A stretch of 64,000 bases of DNA from Magnetospira sp. QH-2 (GCF_000968135.1 NZ_FO538765.1:62001-126000); one strand, 5' to 3'; shown: positions 1-8,088, counted from the first letter of the stretch. Made by a program: numbers and translations. Notes: generated by a model from the letters alone, not told the origin.

Positions 1-296
1 CCACCCGCTCGGCGGCGGCCCTGGATCTATGGGGCGAGGATCTGGCGGGCGCCGTGGTGGCCATCGGCAATGCGCCCACGGCCCTGTTCCGGTTGTTGGA
101 GCAACTCAATCAGGGGGCACCCCTTCCGGCGGTGATCCTGGGCTTCCCGGTGGGCTTTGTCGGGGCCGCCGAATCCAAGCAGGCCTTGATCGATCATGCG
201 GGCGACATTCCCTTTGTCACCCTGAAGGGCCGCGCCGGGGGGTCCGCCCTGGCGGCGGCGGCGGTCAATGCGTTGGCCGGGGGGGTGGGGCAGTGA
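1..296 (+). CDS. cobH: Precorrin-8X methylmutase, C-terminal part (start lies before the window)
   Basis: Only the last ~97 codons are present; the reading frame is open from the left edge and ends at TGA 294-296. The product of this family moves the C-11 methyl group of precorrin-8X to C-12 to give hydrogenobyrinic acid. The visible C-terminus contains the family's signature [14 protein letters not shown], then an [14 protein letters not shown] segment, and ends with the [16 protein letters not shown] helix, all typical of CobH/CbiC. The downstream genes cobL, cobI, cobJ and cobM on the same strand support the call. Between cobH and cobL lies an opposite-strand BrnTA toxin-antitoxin pair, so co-transcription with cobL may be broken here. 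Confidence 0.93.
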   Translation, partial: TRSAAALDLWGEDLAGAVVAIGNAPTALFRLLEQLNQGAPLPAVILGFPVGFVGAAESKQALIDHAGDIPFVTLKGRAGGSALAAAAVNALAGGVGQ

Positions 297-300
297 GGGT

Positions 301-603
301 TCAGTGCGATTTCACGTATGCGCGCAGAACGTCATCAATGCGGGTTTGCCATCCGGGGCCCTCGGTTTTGAAAAAATCGAGGACTTCCGGGGATACACGG
401 ATGCTGATGGCCTGTTTGGTTCGTTCGGCAGGCGGGCGCCCGCGACGAATCCGCTTTTTGCCCTCCATCACGTGTGCTTCGGCAAACCAGTCCTCGGTCA
501 GTTCGGGAATCTCGTCCGGGTCGGACTCTGCTCCAGCCCCGGAATTGTGGGAAGGGAGAGGCTTACCGGCAGTGATTGGCAAAGGCATTTTTCTCTCTGT
601 CAT
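301..603 (-). CDS. brnA: BrnA-type antitoxin
   Basis: 100 residues. The C-terminal half is a ribbon-helix-helix-like segment (RTKQAISIRVSPEVLDFFK) followed by a helix ending DDVLRAYVKSH, as in BrnA antitoxins, which bind DNA and neutralise the partner BrnT RNase. The acidic middle (EIPELTEDWFAEAHV) is the usual toxin-contacting stretch. The gene follows brnT on the same strand and overlaps it by 41 bases if the first ATG is used; an internal Met at residue 6 would shorten the overlap. BrnA usually autoregulates its operon as a BrnTA complex. It ends 4 bases from the cobH stop. Confidence 0.85.
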   Translation of the reverse strand: MTERKMPLPITAGKPLPSHNSGAGAESDPDEIPELTEDWFAEAHVMEGKKRIRRGRPPAERTKQAISIRVSPEVLDFFKTEGPGWQTRIDDVLRAYVKSH

Positions 604-832
604 TGGCTTTCTTCATGGAAATAATGCGTCGATTGGCACCTCTCGAGGTCCAGGCCACCAGAACCAACCGTCCATCCATATACCCAGCATTGATGAACCG
701 CTCTTCACCATAGTCCCCCCGGTCATCAAGACGGGTGAGATGCCGTCCGGCAAACAATTGGTCCACCCTGGCAAAATCCAATCCCCGGTTTTCCAGGGTC
801 CAAAGCCTCTTGGCCGGATCAAACTCGATCAT
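563..832 (-). CDS. brnT: BrnT-type toxin (ribonuclease of a type II toxin-antitoxin pair)
   Basis: 89 residues. It begins with IEFDPAKRLWTLENRGLDFA, contains DDRGDYGEERFINAGYMDGRLVLVAWT and ends with RRIISMKKANDREK; this layout (FD..K...N...HGV-like start, R....GE.R....G, then RIIS.R.A...E) is that of the BrnT family, which fold like RelE RNases and cleave RNA. It is followed by brnA, the normal toxin-first order. The pair sits on the minus strand inside the cob operon between cobH and cobL and looks like an accessory insertion. The upstream 60 bases are AT-rich and carry a palindrome at the start codon. Confidence 0.85.
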   Translation of the reverse strand: MIEFDPAKRLWTLENRGLDFARVDQLFAGRHLTRLDDRGDYGEERFINAGYMDGRLVLVAWTSRGANRRIISMKKANDREKNAFANHCR

Positions 833-850
833 TTATTGTATATACATTAA
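833..850. promoter_or_regulatory. Near-perfect 18-bp palindrome abutting the brnT start; candidate BrnTA operator
   Basis: The sequence TTATTGTATATACATTAA is a palindrome with one mismatched pair (central TGTATATACA is perfect). It directly adjoins the brnT start codon (830-832, minus strand) and lies about 50 bp before cobL. BrnTA complexes repress their own promoter, so this is a natural operator candidate; that role is inferred from position only. It may also be part of a -10 region. Confidence 0.45.
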
Positions 851-899
851 TGAAGGAAGGCCAGGAAATGTTGAGTAACTTTGTTTTAAATATGGAAAT

Positions 900-2120
900 A
901 TGAGTAATATTTCAACATGTTGGTTGCATGTCCTCGGCCTGGGGGACGATGGGCCGGACTCCCTGTCCCCCGCCGCCCGGTCCTTGATCGAGGGCGCGGA
1001 TCTGCTGGTCGGCGGCGCGCGCCATCTGGCCATGATCGAGAGGGCGGGCAAGGAAACCCTTAGCTGGGCCGACGGGTTCCAGGAGACCCTGGACAGAGTC
1101 CTGACGGCTCGGGGCCGGTGCGTGGTGGTGCTGGCCAGCGGCGATCCGCAATGGTACGGCGTCGGCGCCACCCTGGCCCGCCATGTTCCGGCCGAGGAAA
1201 TGAGGGTGCTGCCGGTGCCCGGGGCGTTCAGCCTGGCCGCCGCGCGGCTTTGCTGGCCTTTGGCCGATGTTGTGACCACAACCATCCACGGGCGGCCCAT
1301 CGAGGCCATCCGGCGGCATCTGGCCCCCGGCGCGCGGCTATTGATCCTCAGCCAGGATGGCGCGAGCCCGGCGGCCCTGGCGACCTTGCTCACCGGCGAT
1401 GGCTGGGGTCCCAGTGACATGACGGTTTTGGAGCATCTGGTTGGCGCGGCGGAGCGGATCGTCGAGGCCAAGGCGGAACAATGGAGCGAGTCTGTCTGTG
1501 CCGATCTCAATGTCATCGCCGTAACCTGCCGACCCGGCCCCACCGCCCGGCCCCTGCCTCTCACCCCCGGTCTGCCCGATGACTGCTTCGAACATGACGG
1601 TCAATTGACCAAGCGCGAGGTGCGCGCGGTCACCGTTTCCGCTTTGGCGCCTCAACCGGGTGACTGTCTATGGGATCTGGGCGCCGGGTCCGGGTCGGTG
1701 GCTATTGAATGCCTGCGGGCGCAACCGGCCCTGAGGGCCGTGGCGGTGGAACGCAGCGCCGAGCGGGCGGCGCGCATGGCACGCAATGCTTTGGCCCTGG
1801 GTGTGCCGGAACTTCAGATCATGCATGGCGAGGTGCCCGATATCCTGGGCCGCATCGAACAGCGCCCGGATGTTATTTTCGTCGGCGGCGGCGTAGGGCG
1901 CGAAAGGTTGTTGCAACAAGCTTGGGCTCAGTTGGCCAGCGGTGGGCGCATGGTGGCCAACGGTGTCACCTTGGAGGCCGAGCGCCGATTGCTGGATTTC
2001 CAGGCATGCCACGGCGGCGATTTGGTCCGATTGGAGATCAGCCATCCCAAGGCCGTGGGCGCGCAGATGATCTGGGAATCCAAGGCGCCGGTGATCCAAT
2101 TGCGGGCGATCAAGGCATGA
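900..2120 (+). CDS. cobL: Precorrin-6B C5,15-methyltransferase (decarboxylating), CbiE-CbiT fusion
   Basis: 406 residues. The first ~200 residues form a CbiE tetrapyrrole methylase domain (VLGLGDDGPDSLSPAARSLI at the N-terminus, LASGDPQWYGVG near residue 80, VPGAFSLAAARL near 105). From about residue 220 a CbiT Rossmann methyltransferase domain follows, with the SAM-binding motif DLGAGSGSVAIE. The enzyme methylates C5 and C15 of the corrin ring and decarboxylates the C12 acetate chain. The ATG at 900 is the first in frame after the AT-rich brnT promoter region. The stop overlaps the cobI start (ATGA, 2117-2120). Confidence 0.93.
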   Translation: MSNISTCWLHVLGLGDDGPDSLSPAARSLIEGADLLVGGARHLAMIERAGKETLSWADGFQETLDRVLTARGRCVVVLASGDPQWYGVGATLARHVPAEEMRVLPVPGAFSLAAARLCWPLADVVTTTIHGRPIEAIRRHLAPGARLLILSQDGASPAALATLLTGDGWGPSDMTVLEHLVGAAERIVEAKAEQWSESVCADLNVIAVTCRPGPTARPLPLTPGLPDDCFEHDGQLTKREVRAVTVSALAPQPGDCLWDLGAGSGSVAIECLRAQPALRAVAVERSAERAARMARNALALGVPELQIMHGEVPDILGRIEQRPDVIFVGGGVGRERLLQQAWAQLASGGRMVANGVTLEAERRLLDFQACHGGDLVRLEISHPKAVGAQMIWESKAPVIQLRAIKA

Positions 2121-2818
2121 GGGGCATCCTGTACGGCCTGGGCATCGGACCGGGGGACCCGGATCTCATTACCCTGAAGGCTCTGACGATCCTCCAGCGG
2201 GTGCCGGTGATCGCCTATCCGGCGCCCGAAGAGGGTGACAGTCTGGCCCGGTCCATTGCGGCGAGGCATTTTCCAGCCGGGAGCAAGGAGCTCCCCTTAC
2301 GCCTGCCTCTGCGCCCCGATGCCGACGCGGCACCCCACTATGATCGCCATGCCGAGACCCTCGCCGACCATCTGAGCGCCGGTCGGGATGTGGCCCTGCT
2401 CTGCGTTGGCGATCCGTTGTTCTATGGGTCATTCCTTTATGTTTATCAACGTCTTGCTGGGAGGTACCCCATTGAGGCGGTGCCCGGCGTGACCTCGGTC
2501 TCGGCCTGTGCTGCTGCCGCTCGATTGCCCCTGACCTCCTACGACGAAACCCTCACCGTTGTTCCGGCAACCCTCGATGAAGAGACCCTGGCGGATCGAC
2601 TGGCGGTCTGTGATGCGGCGGCGGTGATGAAGGTGGGGCGCCATTTGGACAAGCTGCGCCGGGTGCTCGATCGACTGGGTCTGACGGCCCAGGCAGTCTA
2701 TGTGGAGCGGGCGGGCATGGCCGATCAACGGATCTGCCCTCTGGCCGATCTAGACACGCCGGAAGCGCCGTACTTTTCCATGGTTCTCATTCATCGCAAG
2801 GGAGGCGCAGGCCGATGA
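2117..2818 (+). CDS. cobI: Precorrin-2 C20-methyltransferase
   Basis: 233 residues. It starts with LYGLGIGPGDPDLITLKAL, the glycine-rich SAM-binding loop of class III uroporphyrin-type methylases, has the VALLCVGDPLFYGSF motif near residue 95, and VPGVTSVSACAAAARLPL near 125, typical of CobI/CbiL. It makes precorrin-3A. The reading frame is open further upstream, but the start at 2117 is chosen because it gives the ATGA overlap with cobL and the correct family N-terminus. The stop overlaps the next start at 2815 in the same way, so cobL, cobI and cbiG/cobJ are translationally coupled. Confidence 0.94.
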   Translation: MRGILYGLGIGPGDPDLITLKALTILQRVPVIAYPAPEEGDSLARSIAARHFPAGSKELPLRLPLRPDADAAPHYDRHAETLADHLSAGRDVALLCVGDPLFYGSFLYVYQRLAGRYPIEAVPGVTSVSACAAAARLPLTSYDETLTVVPATLDEETLADRLAVCDAAAVMKVGRHLDKLRRVLDRLGLTAQAVYVERAGMADQRICPLADLDTPEAPYFSMVLIHRKGGAGR

Positions 2819-4620
2819 CCCCCACCGCCATCATTGTTCTCGATCCAGGGGCGTTCCCATCGGCGCAAAAGCTGCGCGCGGCATTACCCGGAGCGGTCCT
2901 GCATGGACTGGCGGGCCGGGTGGCCCAGGCCGACGTGCCCTTCAGCCAAACCGCCGACCATCTGCGCGGCCTGTTTCGCGAGGATACCGTCATCATCGCC
3001 TTTTGCGCCGCGGGCATCGTCATCCGGTCCCTGGCACCGGTCCTGGGCGACAAGCGCGCCGAGCCGCCGGTGCTGGCCGTATCGCGGGATGGGCAATCGG
3101 TGGTGCCCTTGCTGGGCGGTCATCATGGGGCCAATGTCCTGGCGCGCCAGGTGGCGGCTGTCCTGGATGGCCATGCGGCGCTGACCACGGCCGGGGACGC
3201 GGCCTATGGCATCTCCCTGGACGAGCCCCCTCAGGGCTGGAAAGTGGGTAATCCGGAGGCCGCCAAGCCGGTGATGGCGGCGCTTCTGGCCGGCCAGCCG
3301 GTGGGTCTGTTACAAGAAGCCGGTGAATGCTCTTGGCTATCGGAAGCCCCCTTTGCCGAGACCGGAACACATATGGTTCTATCCACCGACCGGGCGGCGG
3401 CGGGCACATTGACCGATCTGGTCCTGCATCCCCCGACCTTGGCGCTGGGGGTCGGCTGCGCGCGGGATTGCCCGCCCGAGGAACTGGCCGAGCTGGTCTC
3501 CGAGACCCTGGCCCGCAACGGCCTGTCGGAAAAATCCATCGCCCTGGTTGCCTCGCTGGACCTGAAAATGGACGAACCGGCGGTGCTGGCCTTGGCGGAC
3601 CGCCTGGATGTCCCGGCGCGTTTCTTCACCGGCGCGGCGCTCGAAGAACAGACCCCGCGATTGGCCACCCCCTCCGAGGTGGTATTCAAGGAGGTGGGCT
3701 GCCACGGCGTGTCCGAAGGCGCGGCCCTGGCGACGGTGGGTGAACAGGGCACATTGGTTGTTGAAAAAACCAAGACCGCCAATGCCACCTGCGCCATCGC
3801 CCGCCTGGGAACGGGTATCGATGCCCGGGCCGTGGGTCGGGCCCGGGGACGGCTGCGCATTGTCGGGATCGGGCCCGGGGCGGCGGCCTGGCGCACCCCG
3901 GCGGCCACCCGCGCCGTGGCCGAGGCGACGGACGTGGTGGGTTACGGGCTCTATCTGGACCTGCTGGGGGACCTGATGAGCGGTAAGAGCCGCCATGAAT
4001 CTCCCCTGACCACCGAGGAACAACGGGCGCGCCTTTCCCTGGACCTGGCCGCCGAAGGCAAATCGGTGGCGCTGATCTGTTCCGGCGATGCGGGGATCTA
4101 TGCCCTGGCCACGTTGGTGCATGAACTCATGGAGCGCGAGGACCGGGACGACTGGAATCGGCTCGACCTGGCCGTGGAACCGGGGATTTCGGCTCTACAG
4201 GCCGCCGCCGCCCGCATCGGCGCGCCGATCAATCACGATTTCTGCACCATTTCCCTGTCCGACCTGCTGACCCCCTGGGAAGATATCGAACGGCGCCTGA
4301 AAGCCGCCGCCGAGGGGGATTTCGTGGTGGCCTTCTATAACCCAGTGTCCAAGCGCCGCCGCACCCAACTGGCCGCGGCACGGGAGATCCTGCTCACCGG
4401 ACGCCCCGCCGAGACCCCGGTGGTCCTGGCCCGCAACCTGGGCCGCGCGGGCGAAGAGGTGCGGGTCATACCCCTGGGCGAGCTGACCCCGGATCATGCC
4501 GACATGCTGACCATGGTGCTAGTGGGATCCTCCAACAGCCGACATTGGAACGGTCGGGTCTATACACCGCGCGGCTATGCCCGCAAGATGGACCCTATGC
4601 AAGAAACAGGGAGAAACTGA
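2815..4620 (+). CDS. cobJ: CbiG - precorrin-3B C17-methyltransferase (CobJ) fusion protein
   Basis: 601 residues with two units. Residues 1-~340 resemble CbiG: an N-terminal domain with IIAFCAAGIVIRSLAPVL and a GGHHGANVLAR motif, then a CobE-like C-terminal domain (LALGVGCARDCPPEEL, SLDLKMDEPAVLALA, VGCHGVSEGAAL). Residues ~346-601 are a class III methylase of the CobJ/CbiH type starting RIVGIGPGAAAWRTPAA, with VALICSGDAGIYALA and VEPGISALQAAAARIGAP. CobJ contracts the ring and methylates C17; CbiG opens the delta-lactone in the cobalt-early pathway. The fused gene removes the need for a separate cobE/cbiG. It overlaps cobI by 4 bases and is followed one base after its stop by the next start. 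Confidence 0.92.
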   Translation: MTPTAIIVLDPGAFPSAQKLRAALPGAVLHGLAGRVAQADVPFSQTADHLRGLFREDTVIIAFCAAGIVIRSLAPVLGDKRAEPPVLAVSRDGQSVVPLLGGHHGANVLARQVAAVLDGHAALTTAGDAAYGISLDEPPQGWKVGNPEAAKPVMAALLAGQPVGLLQEAGECSWLSEAPFAETGTHMVLSTDRAAAGTLTDLVLHPPTLALGVGCARDCPPEELAELVSETLARNGLSEKSIALVASLDLKMDEPAVLALADRLDVPARFFTGAALEEQTPRLATPSEVVFKEVGCHGVSEGAALATVGEQGTLVVEKTKTANATCAIARLGTGIDARAVGRARGRLRIVGIGPGAAAWRTPAATRAVAEATDVVGYGLYLDLLGDLMSGKSRHESPLTTEEQRARLSLDLAAEGKSVALICSGDAGIYALATLVHELMEREDRDDWNRLDLAVEPGISALQAAAARIGAPINHDFCTISLSDLLTPWEDIERRLKAAAEGDFVVAFYNPVSKRRRTQLAAAREILLTGRPAETPVVLARNLGRAGEEVRVIPLGELTPDHADMLTMVLVGSSNSRHWNGRVYTPRGYARKMDPMQETGRN

Positions 4621-4621
4621 C

Positions 4622-5212
4622 ATGCCGTTATTCATTGCCGTGATTGCCCTGCTGCTGGGGACGTCGGTCGCCCAGGATCAGGCCCAAGCCCAAGCGATAA
4701 CCCAGGACCTGCTGTTCCAAGAAGCCGAGCGTCGCGCCATCGAGCATTTCTTCGGTGCCAAGGCCAAGACCGCCAAGCAGGCCATCGAGGCCGCCAAGGC
4801 CGCCGCCGGGGTTCCGGCCCCGACCGCCGAGAGCGACCGGGAGGCCATGGAGGCGCCGGACGACGACGACGAGGATGAGGGCAAAGGCAAGGGAAAAAAC
4901 AAAAGCAAAAAAAACAAGGCCAAGAAAAACAAAGGGCATGGCAAGGGTAAAGGCAAGGGACTGCCGCCTGGGCTGGCCAAGCGCGACAGCCTGCCACCCG
5001 GTCTGGCCAAACATGTGGAGAAGCATGGCAAGTTGCCCCCGGGCCTGTCCAAAAGCGACCTGCCGAACGATCTGAGCGACCAATTGCCGCCGCCGCCGGT
5101 GGGCACCGAGCGCCAGGTGGTGGACAATGACGTGGTGCTGATCGAAAAAGCCACGGGTACGGTGCTCGACGTGCTCTATGACGTGGTGACCAAGGGAAAA
5201 GGGAGCCCATGA
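4622..5212 (+). CDS. Secreted Lys/Gly-rich protein resembling the CigR/RcnB group
   Basis: 196 residues. A short hydrophobic signal segment (LFIAVIALLLGTSVAQ) is followed by an Ala/Lys helix, an acidic run (DDDDEDEGKG) and a lysine-rich stretch (KGKNKSKKNKAKKNKG) at about 85-115. Then come three repeats of the type LPPGLAK, and a C-terminal VGTERQVVDNDVVLIEKATGTVLDVLYDVV. The LPPGLAK repeats and the ending match periplasmic CigR-like proteins, by recognition only. The ATG at 4622 is chosen because it gives a signal peptide and follows the AGGGAGAAACTGAC ribosome site. It sits inside the cob operon, and its stop overlaps the cobM start. Its role is unknown; a metal-related periplasmic function is a guess. 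Confidence 0.75.
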   Translation: MPLFIAVIALLLGTSVAQDQAQAQAITQDLLFQEAERRAIEHFFGAKAKTAKQAIEAAKAAAGVPAPTAESDREAMEAPDDDDEDEGKGKGKNKSKKNKAKKNKGHGKGKGKGLPPGLAKRDSLPPGLAKHVEKHGKLPPGLSKSDLPNDLSDQLPPPPVGTERQVVDNDVVLIEKATGTVLDVLYDVVTKGKGSP

Positions 5213-5982
5213 CCGTTTACTTCATCGGCGCCGGGCCCGGTGCCCCGGACCTGATCACTGTTCGAGGCCTGCGGCTGATCGAGGCCTGCCCGGTCTGCCT
5301 CTATGCCGGATCGCTGGTGCCCGAAGACGTTGTGGCGGCAACGCCCAAGGGCGCGCGGGTCATCGATACGGCTTCGATGCATCTGGATGAGATCATCACC
5401 GAGATGGAAACGGCGCACCAAGCGGGCCAGGACGTGGCGCGGGTGCATTCCGGCGACCCATCGCTCTATGGCGCCATTGCCGAACAGATGCGGCGGTTGG
5501 ATAGCCTGGGCATTCCCTATGAAATCTGTCCCGGCGTTCCGGCCTATGCGGCGGCGGCGGCGACCCTGAAAAAGGAACTGACCCTGCCGGGGATCGGTCA
5601 GACCCTGATTCTCACCCGCACCGCCACCCGCTCCTCGGCCATGCCCGAGGGGGAGGAACTGGCCGATCTGGGAAAAAGCGGGGCGACGCTGGCCATTCAC
5701 CTGTCGGTGACCAATCTGGCCCATGTGGTCCGGGACCTGGAACCCCACTACGGCCCGGACTGTCCGGCGGCGATGATCTATCGCGCTTCCTGGCCCGACG
5801 AATTGGTCATCGAGGCCACCCTGTCGACCCTGCGCGACAAGGTCAAGGCGGCAGGCATCACCCGCACGGCGCTGATCCTGGTCGGCCCGGTGCTGGATCC
5901 CCGGGCCTTCGAGGACAGCCGCCTCTATGCCGCCGACCATCACCATGTGTTGCGCCCGGCCAAAAGCGGACCAGGGTCGTGA
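5209..5982 (+). CDS. cobM: Precorrin-4 C11-methyltransferase
   Basis: 257 residues. It starts VYFIGAGPGAPDLITVRG, has a CLYAGSLVP segment, ARVHSGDPSLYGAIAEQ near residue 85 and CPGVPAYAAAAATLKKELTLPG near 110, all signatures of CobM/CbiF, which methylates C11 of precorrin-4. It ends with a DHHHVLRPA tail. The ATGA overlap at 5209-5212 couples it to the CigR-like gene, so the small secreted protein is part of the same transcript. Confidence 0.95.
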   Translation: MTVYFIGAGPGAPDLITVRGLRLIEACPVCLYAGSLVPEDVVAATPKGARVIDTASMHLDEIITEMETAHQAGQDVARVHSGDPSLYGAIAEQMRRLDSLGIPYEICPGVPAYAAAAATLKKELTLPGIGQTLILTRTATRSSAMPEGEELADLGKSGATLAIHLSVTNLAHVVRDLEPHYGPDCPAAMIYRASWPDELVIEATLSTLRDKVKAAGITRTALILVGPVLDPRAFEDSRLYAADHHHVLRPAKSGPGS

Positions 5983-6071
5983 GCATCAGGGATGCCGCGA
6001 AGTCCTTGTGATCGCAGCGCGGAAGCTGGCCTGCCCATGGAGGTGCAGGGTTCCAAGGTAGGAGAAGAATT

Positions 6072-7169
6072 ATGGGCCGTTTTCATGCCACGTTGCTTTT
6101 CCTGATCGGTCTGGCCCTGGTGGCCGGGAGTCTTCCCGCTGCCGCCGGAGCGGCGGCGGAGGCCGTCTCGGTCACGGTCGCGGATGGCAATCTGGTCGTC
6201 GAGGGCGCCCAGGGAGACCGCTGGGTCATCCATGCCGCCAGCCTCGACCTGGACGAACCGCGCCGCCTGGATCCCGGGGACTGGGAAACCCTATTCCTGG
6301 ACTGGTTCGAGGTCCGGTGGCGGGACCGGGTCGTCTTCGCCCATCCCGCCGAGATCCCTGAGGACGGGGATCCCAGGGCGTGGCTGCACGACACCATGAC
6401 CTATGACTACATGGCGTTTCATGGCTTTTGTACCCGGCGCACCGACGGTCGCTTGGCCTTGATGTTCGCCGGCAACTTGGCGGGCACCGCCAACGCGGCA
6501 CGCCCGCCGGATATCATCTTCCTTTATGTGGACGAAGCCACCGGTGACCCGGGACGGGATACGGTCAGCCGTCGATATTGGACCGGCGATGGTTGCTTGG
6601 ACGAGGCCCGGGCGGCCCGGGGCCTGGCCCAACAGGCCCTGACGGCGGAAGAGGCCCTGTTCGAGGGGTTGTTTCCGCAACGGGAAAACATGGATATCGA
6701 ATCCCTGACCGAGGATGGTCACCTGCCCGTTCATGCTCTCGCGGGCGATCCGCGACCGGCCATCGCGCGTCATTTCGAAACATTCCGGGGCTTCTATTAT
6801 CCCCCCGCCTGCGCCGGGGTCACCGAAGACGATTTTCTGACCGAGTGCGTCAAGGCTGGCAGCAAGTTGTCCCTGGTGCTGGAAACAGAGCGCTATGCCA
6901 TCCATCGGCTGGAGGCTCTGCACCATTGCGAAAGCCGGGGCATCGACCTGCTGCTAGACAAGAAATCGGATCGCTGGTTTGCCTTCTACCGGCTGCCGCC
7001 GGGCTGTTCGAAGCATTTCCTGTTCTATGCCGACTACCTAGCGCTGAATGGCGACGAACTGACCGCCGAGTTCTGCGGCGACTGCCTGTTCTGGGGCCGG
7101 TGGGACCGCTACCTGGTCGACCTGCGGGAATTCCGGGTCCGCAGGCTTCCAGGGGAAGCGGCGCCGTGA
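6072..7169 (+). CDS. Secreted protein of unknown function, Cys-containing
   Basis: 365 residues. An N-terminal signal peptide (ATLLFLIGLALVAGSLPAAAGAAA) predicts export. The mature part has two parts: residues ~30-160 (contains DDPRAWLHDTMTYDYMAF-like aromatic stretch and a single Cys) and a C-terminal part with several cysteines (FYYPPACAGVTEDDFLTECV, LHHCESRG, LPPGCSKHFLF, FCGDCLFWGRWDRY). I do not recognise a family. It follows cobM by 89 bases on the same strand and has its own ribosome site (AGGAGAAGAATT), so it may be a late member of the cob transcript or a separate unit. The paired cysteines suggest disulfides or metal binding; this is inference. Confidence 0.8.
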   Translation: MGRFHATLLFLIGLALVAGSLPAAAGAAAEAVSVTVADGNLVVEGAQGDRWVIHAASLDLDEPRRLDPGDWETLFLDWFEVRWRDRVVFAHPAEIPEDGDPRAWLHDTMTYDYMAFHGFCTRRTDGRLALMFAGNLAGTANAARPPDIIFLYVDEATGDPGRDTVSRRYWTGDGCLDEARAARGLAQQALTAEEALFEGLFPQRENMDIESLTEDGHLPVHALAGDPRPAIARHFETFRGFYYPPACAGVTEDDFLTECVKAGSKLSLVLETERYAIHRLEALHHCESRGIDLLLDKKSDRWFAFYRLPPGCSKHFLFYADYLALNGDELTAEFCGDCLFWGRWDRYLVDLREFRVRRLPGEAAP

Positions 7170-7189
7170 CCTATGACTCTTTCAGGGGC

Positions 7190-7216
7190 GAGGGGGCGGA
7201 TTTCGCCCGCCGCCTC
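7190..7216. terminator. GC-rich hairpin between two convergent genes
   Basis: GAGGGGGCGG (7190-7199) pairs with CCGCCGCCTC (7207-7216) with one mismatch and a 7-base loop. It lies just after the secreted-protein gene on the plus strand and touches the stop of the convergent minus-strand gene. There is no clear T-run on either side, so intrinsic termination is only a suggestion. Confidence 0.4.
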
Positions 7217-7791
7217 TAAAAAGCCAGCAGGCTGGGCGCCTTCTCGATGATCACTTCGAGGATTTTCTCGGCCTTCTTGATTTCGGTCTTGGTCTGCTCC
7301 GTGTTGCGTTCCCGGTACCGCTTGCGGGACATCTGCTGGTGCGCCTCGTGCAAGGTGCGAAGCTCGCGGATAAAGATCTCCCGCGAGCCCACGGGCAGGG
7401 ATACCTCCTCGGCGATGGTGCCGATATAGAACAGCGAGCCCTTGAGCACGATGGACCAGACGGCGAAGGAAAGGTCATCGAAGCTCCGTTTGAGTTCTTC
7501 TCTGTCCTGTCGGATCAGGGACTTGAGCTTACGCTCGATGATGATCAGGAAGGTCAGGCTTTCGGAGGCATGATTCTGGAATTCGAGGAAGTTGGCAAAG
7601 AACACGTCGGCGCCCTTGGCGCGCAAATCGTTGCAATCGCGATCCAGTTCCTCCACCCGTATTCGCAAAGCATCGACGAGCTGTGACACCACTTCGCGCT
7701 CGGATTCGTACTTGCGGCTTTTCTGTTCGTTGAGGATGACGCTCCAAGGTTTCTTTTTGATTGCTTGCTTGGCCATGGGGGGAGGATCCAT
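7216..7791 (-). CDS. Hypothetical helical protein
   Basis: 191 residues, not recognised. It is almost entirely charged and helical: a basic N-terminus (MAKQAIKKKPWS after an optional five-residue extension), a coiled-coil-like stretch at ~25-65 (SEREVVSQLVDALRIRVEEL), a middle segment (FQNHASESLTFLIIIERKL) and a lysine/glutamate-rich end (RYRERNTEQTKTEIKKAEKIL). There is no signal peptide or membrane segment. The start is uncertain because neither ATG (7791 or 7776) has a convincing ribosome site. It stands alone, convergent with the cob region. Confidence 0.65.
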   Translation of the reverse strand: MDPPPMAKQAIKKKPWSVILNEQKSRKYESEREVVSQLVDALRIRVEELDRDCNDLRAKGADVFFANFLEFQNHASESLTFLIIIERKLKSLIRQDREELKRSFDDLSFAVWSIVLKGSLFYIGTIAEEVSLPVGSREIFIRELRTLHEAHQQMSRKRYRERNTEQTKTEIKKAEKILEVIIEKAPSLLAF

Positions 7792-7863
7792 CGATTGTAG
7801 AAGGCGGGTGAGTATCCCTATACATTATAAGGGATTACCGCAAAGAGCGCCATGCAGGGGTGA

Positions 7864-7947
7864 TCAGGCCGCCCGGATGACCCGATTGCGGCCGCCCTTC
7901 TTGGCGTCATAGAGCGCCTGGTCGGCCCGCCGCAATAGATCGTCCAT
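7864..7947 (-). pseudogene. Remnant of a GGDEF (diguanylate cyclase) gene, last 27 codons
   Basis: Read on the minus strand from 7947 to the stop at 7864-7866, the sequence encodes MDDLLRRADQALYDAKKGGR followed by NRVIRAA. This is the conserved C-terminal helix of GGDEF domains (LLRRADQALY.AK..GRNRV). The frame can be extended upstream to about 7977 without stop but no longer resembles the family, and no GGDEF signature is present. It is therefore a truncated relic, not a working gene. No intact copy of this end lies adjacent. Confidence 0.75.
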
Positions 7948-8088
7948 GGGCCAACTGCGCCAACCGGCGCCATGGGTTCCAGCAGGATGGGCCGCAATCG
8001 GCGGACATCAAGGCCAGCTTGACCGATCCTTGACATCGGCCTATGCCCAATCCCAGCAGCGCCCCGAAATTTCGAGATCGAGGAACCG

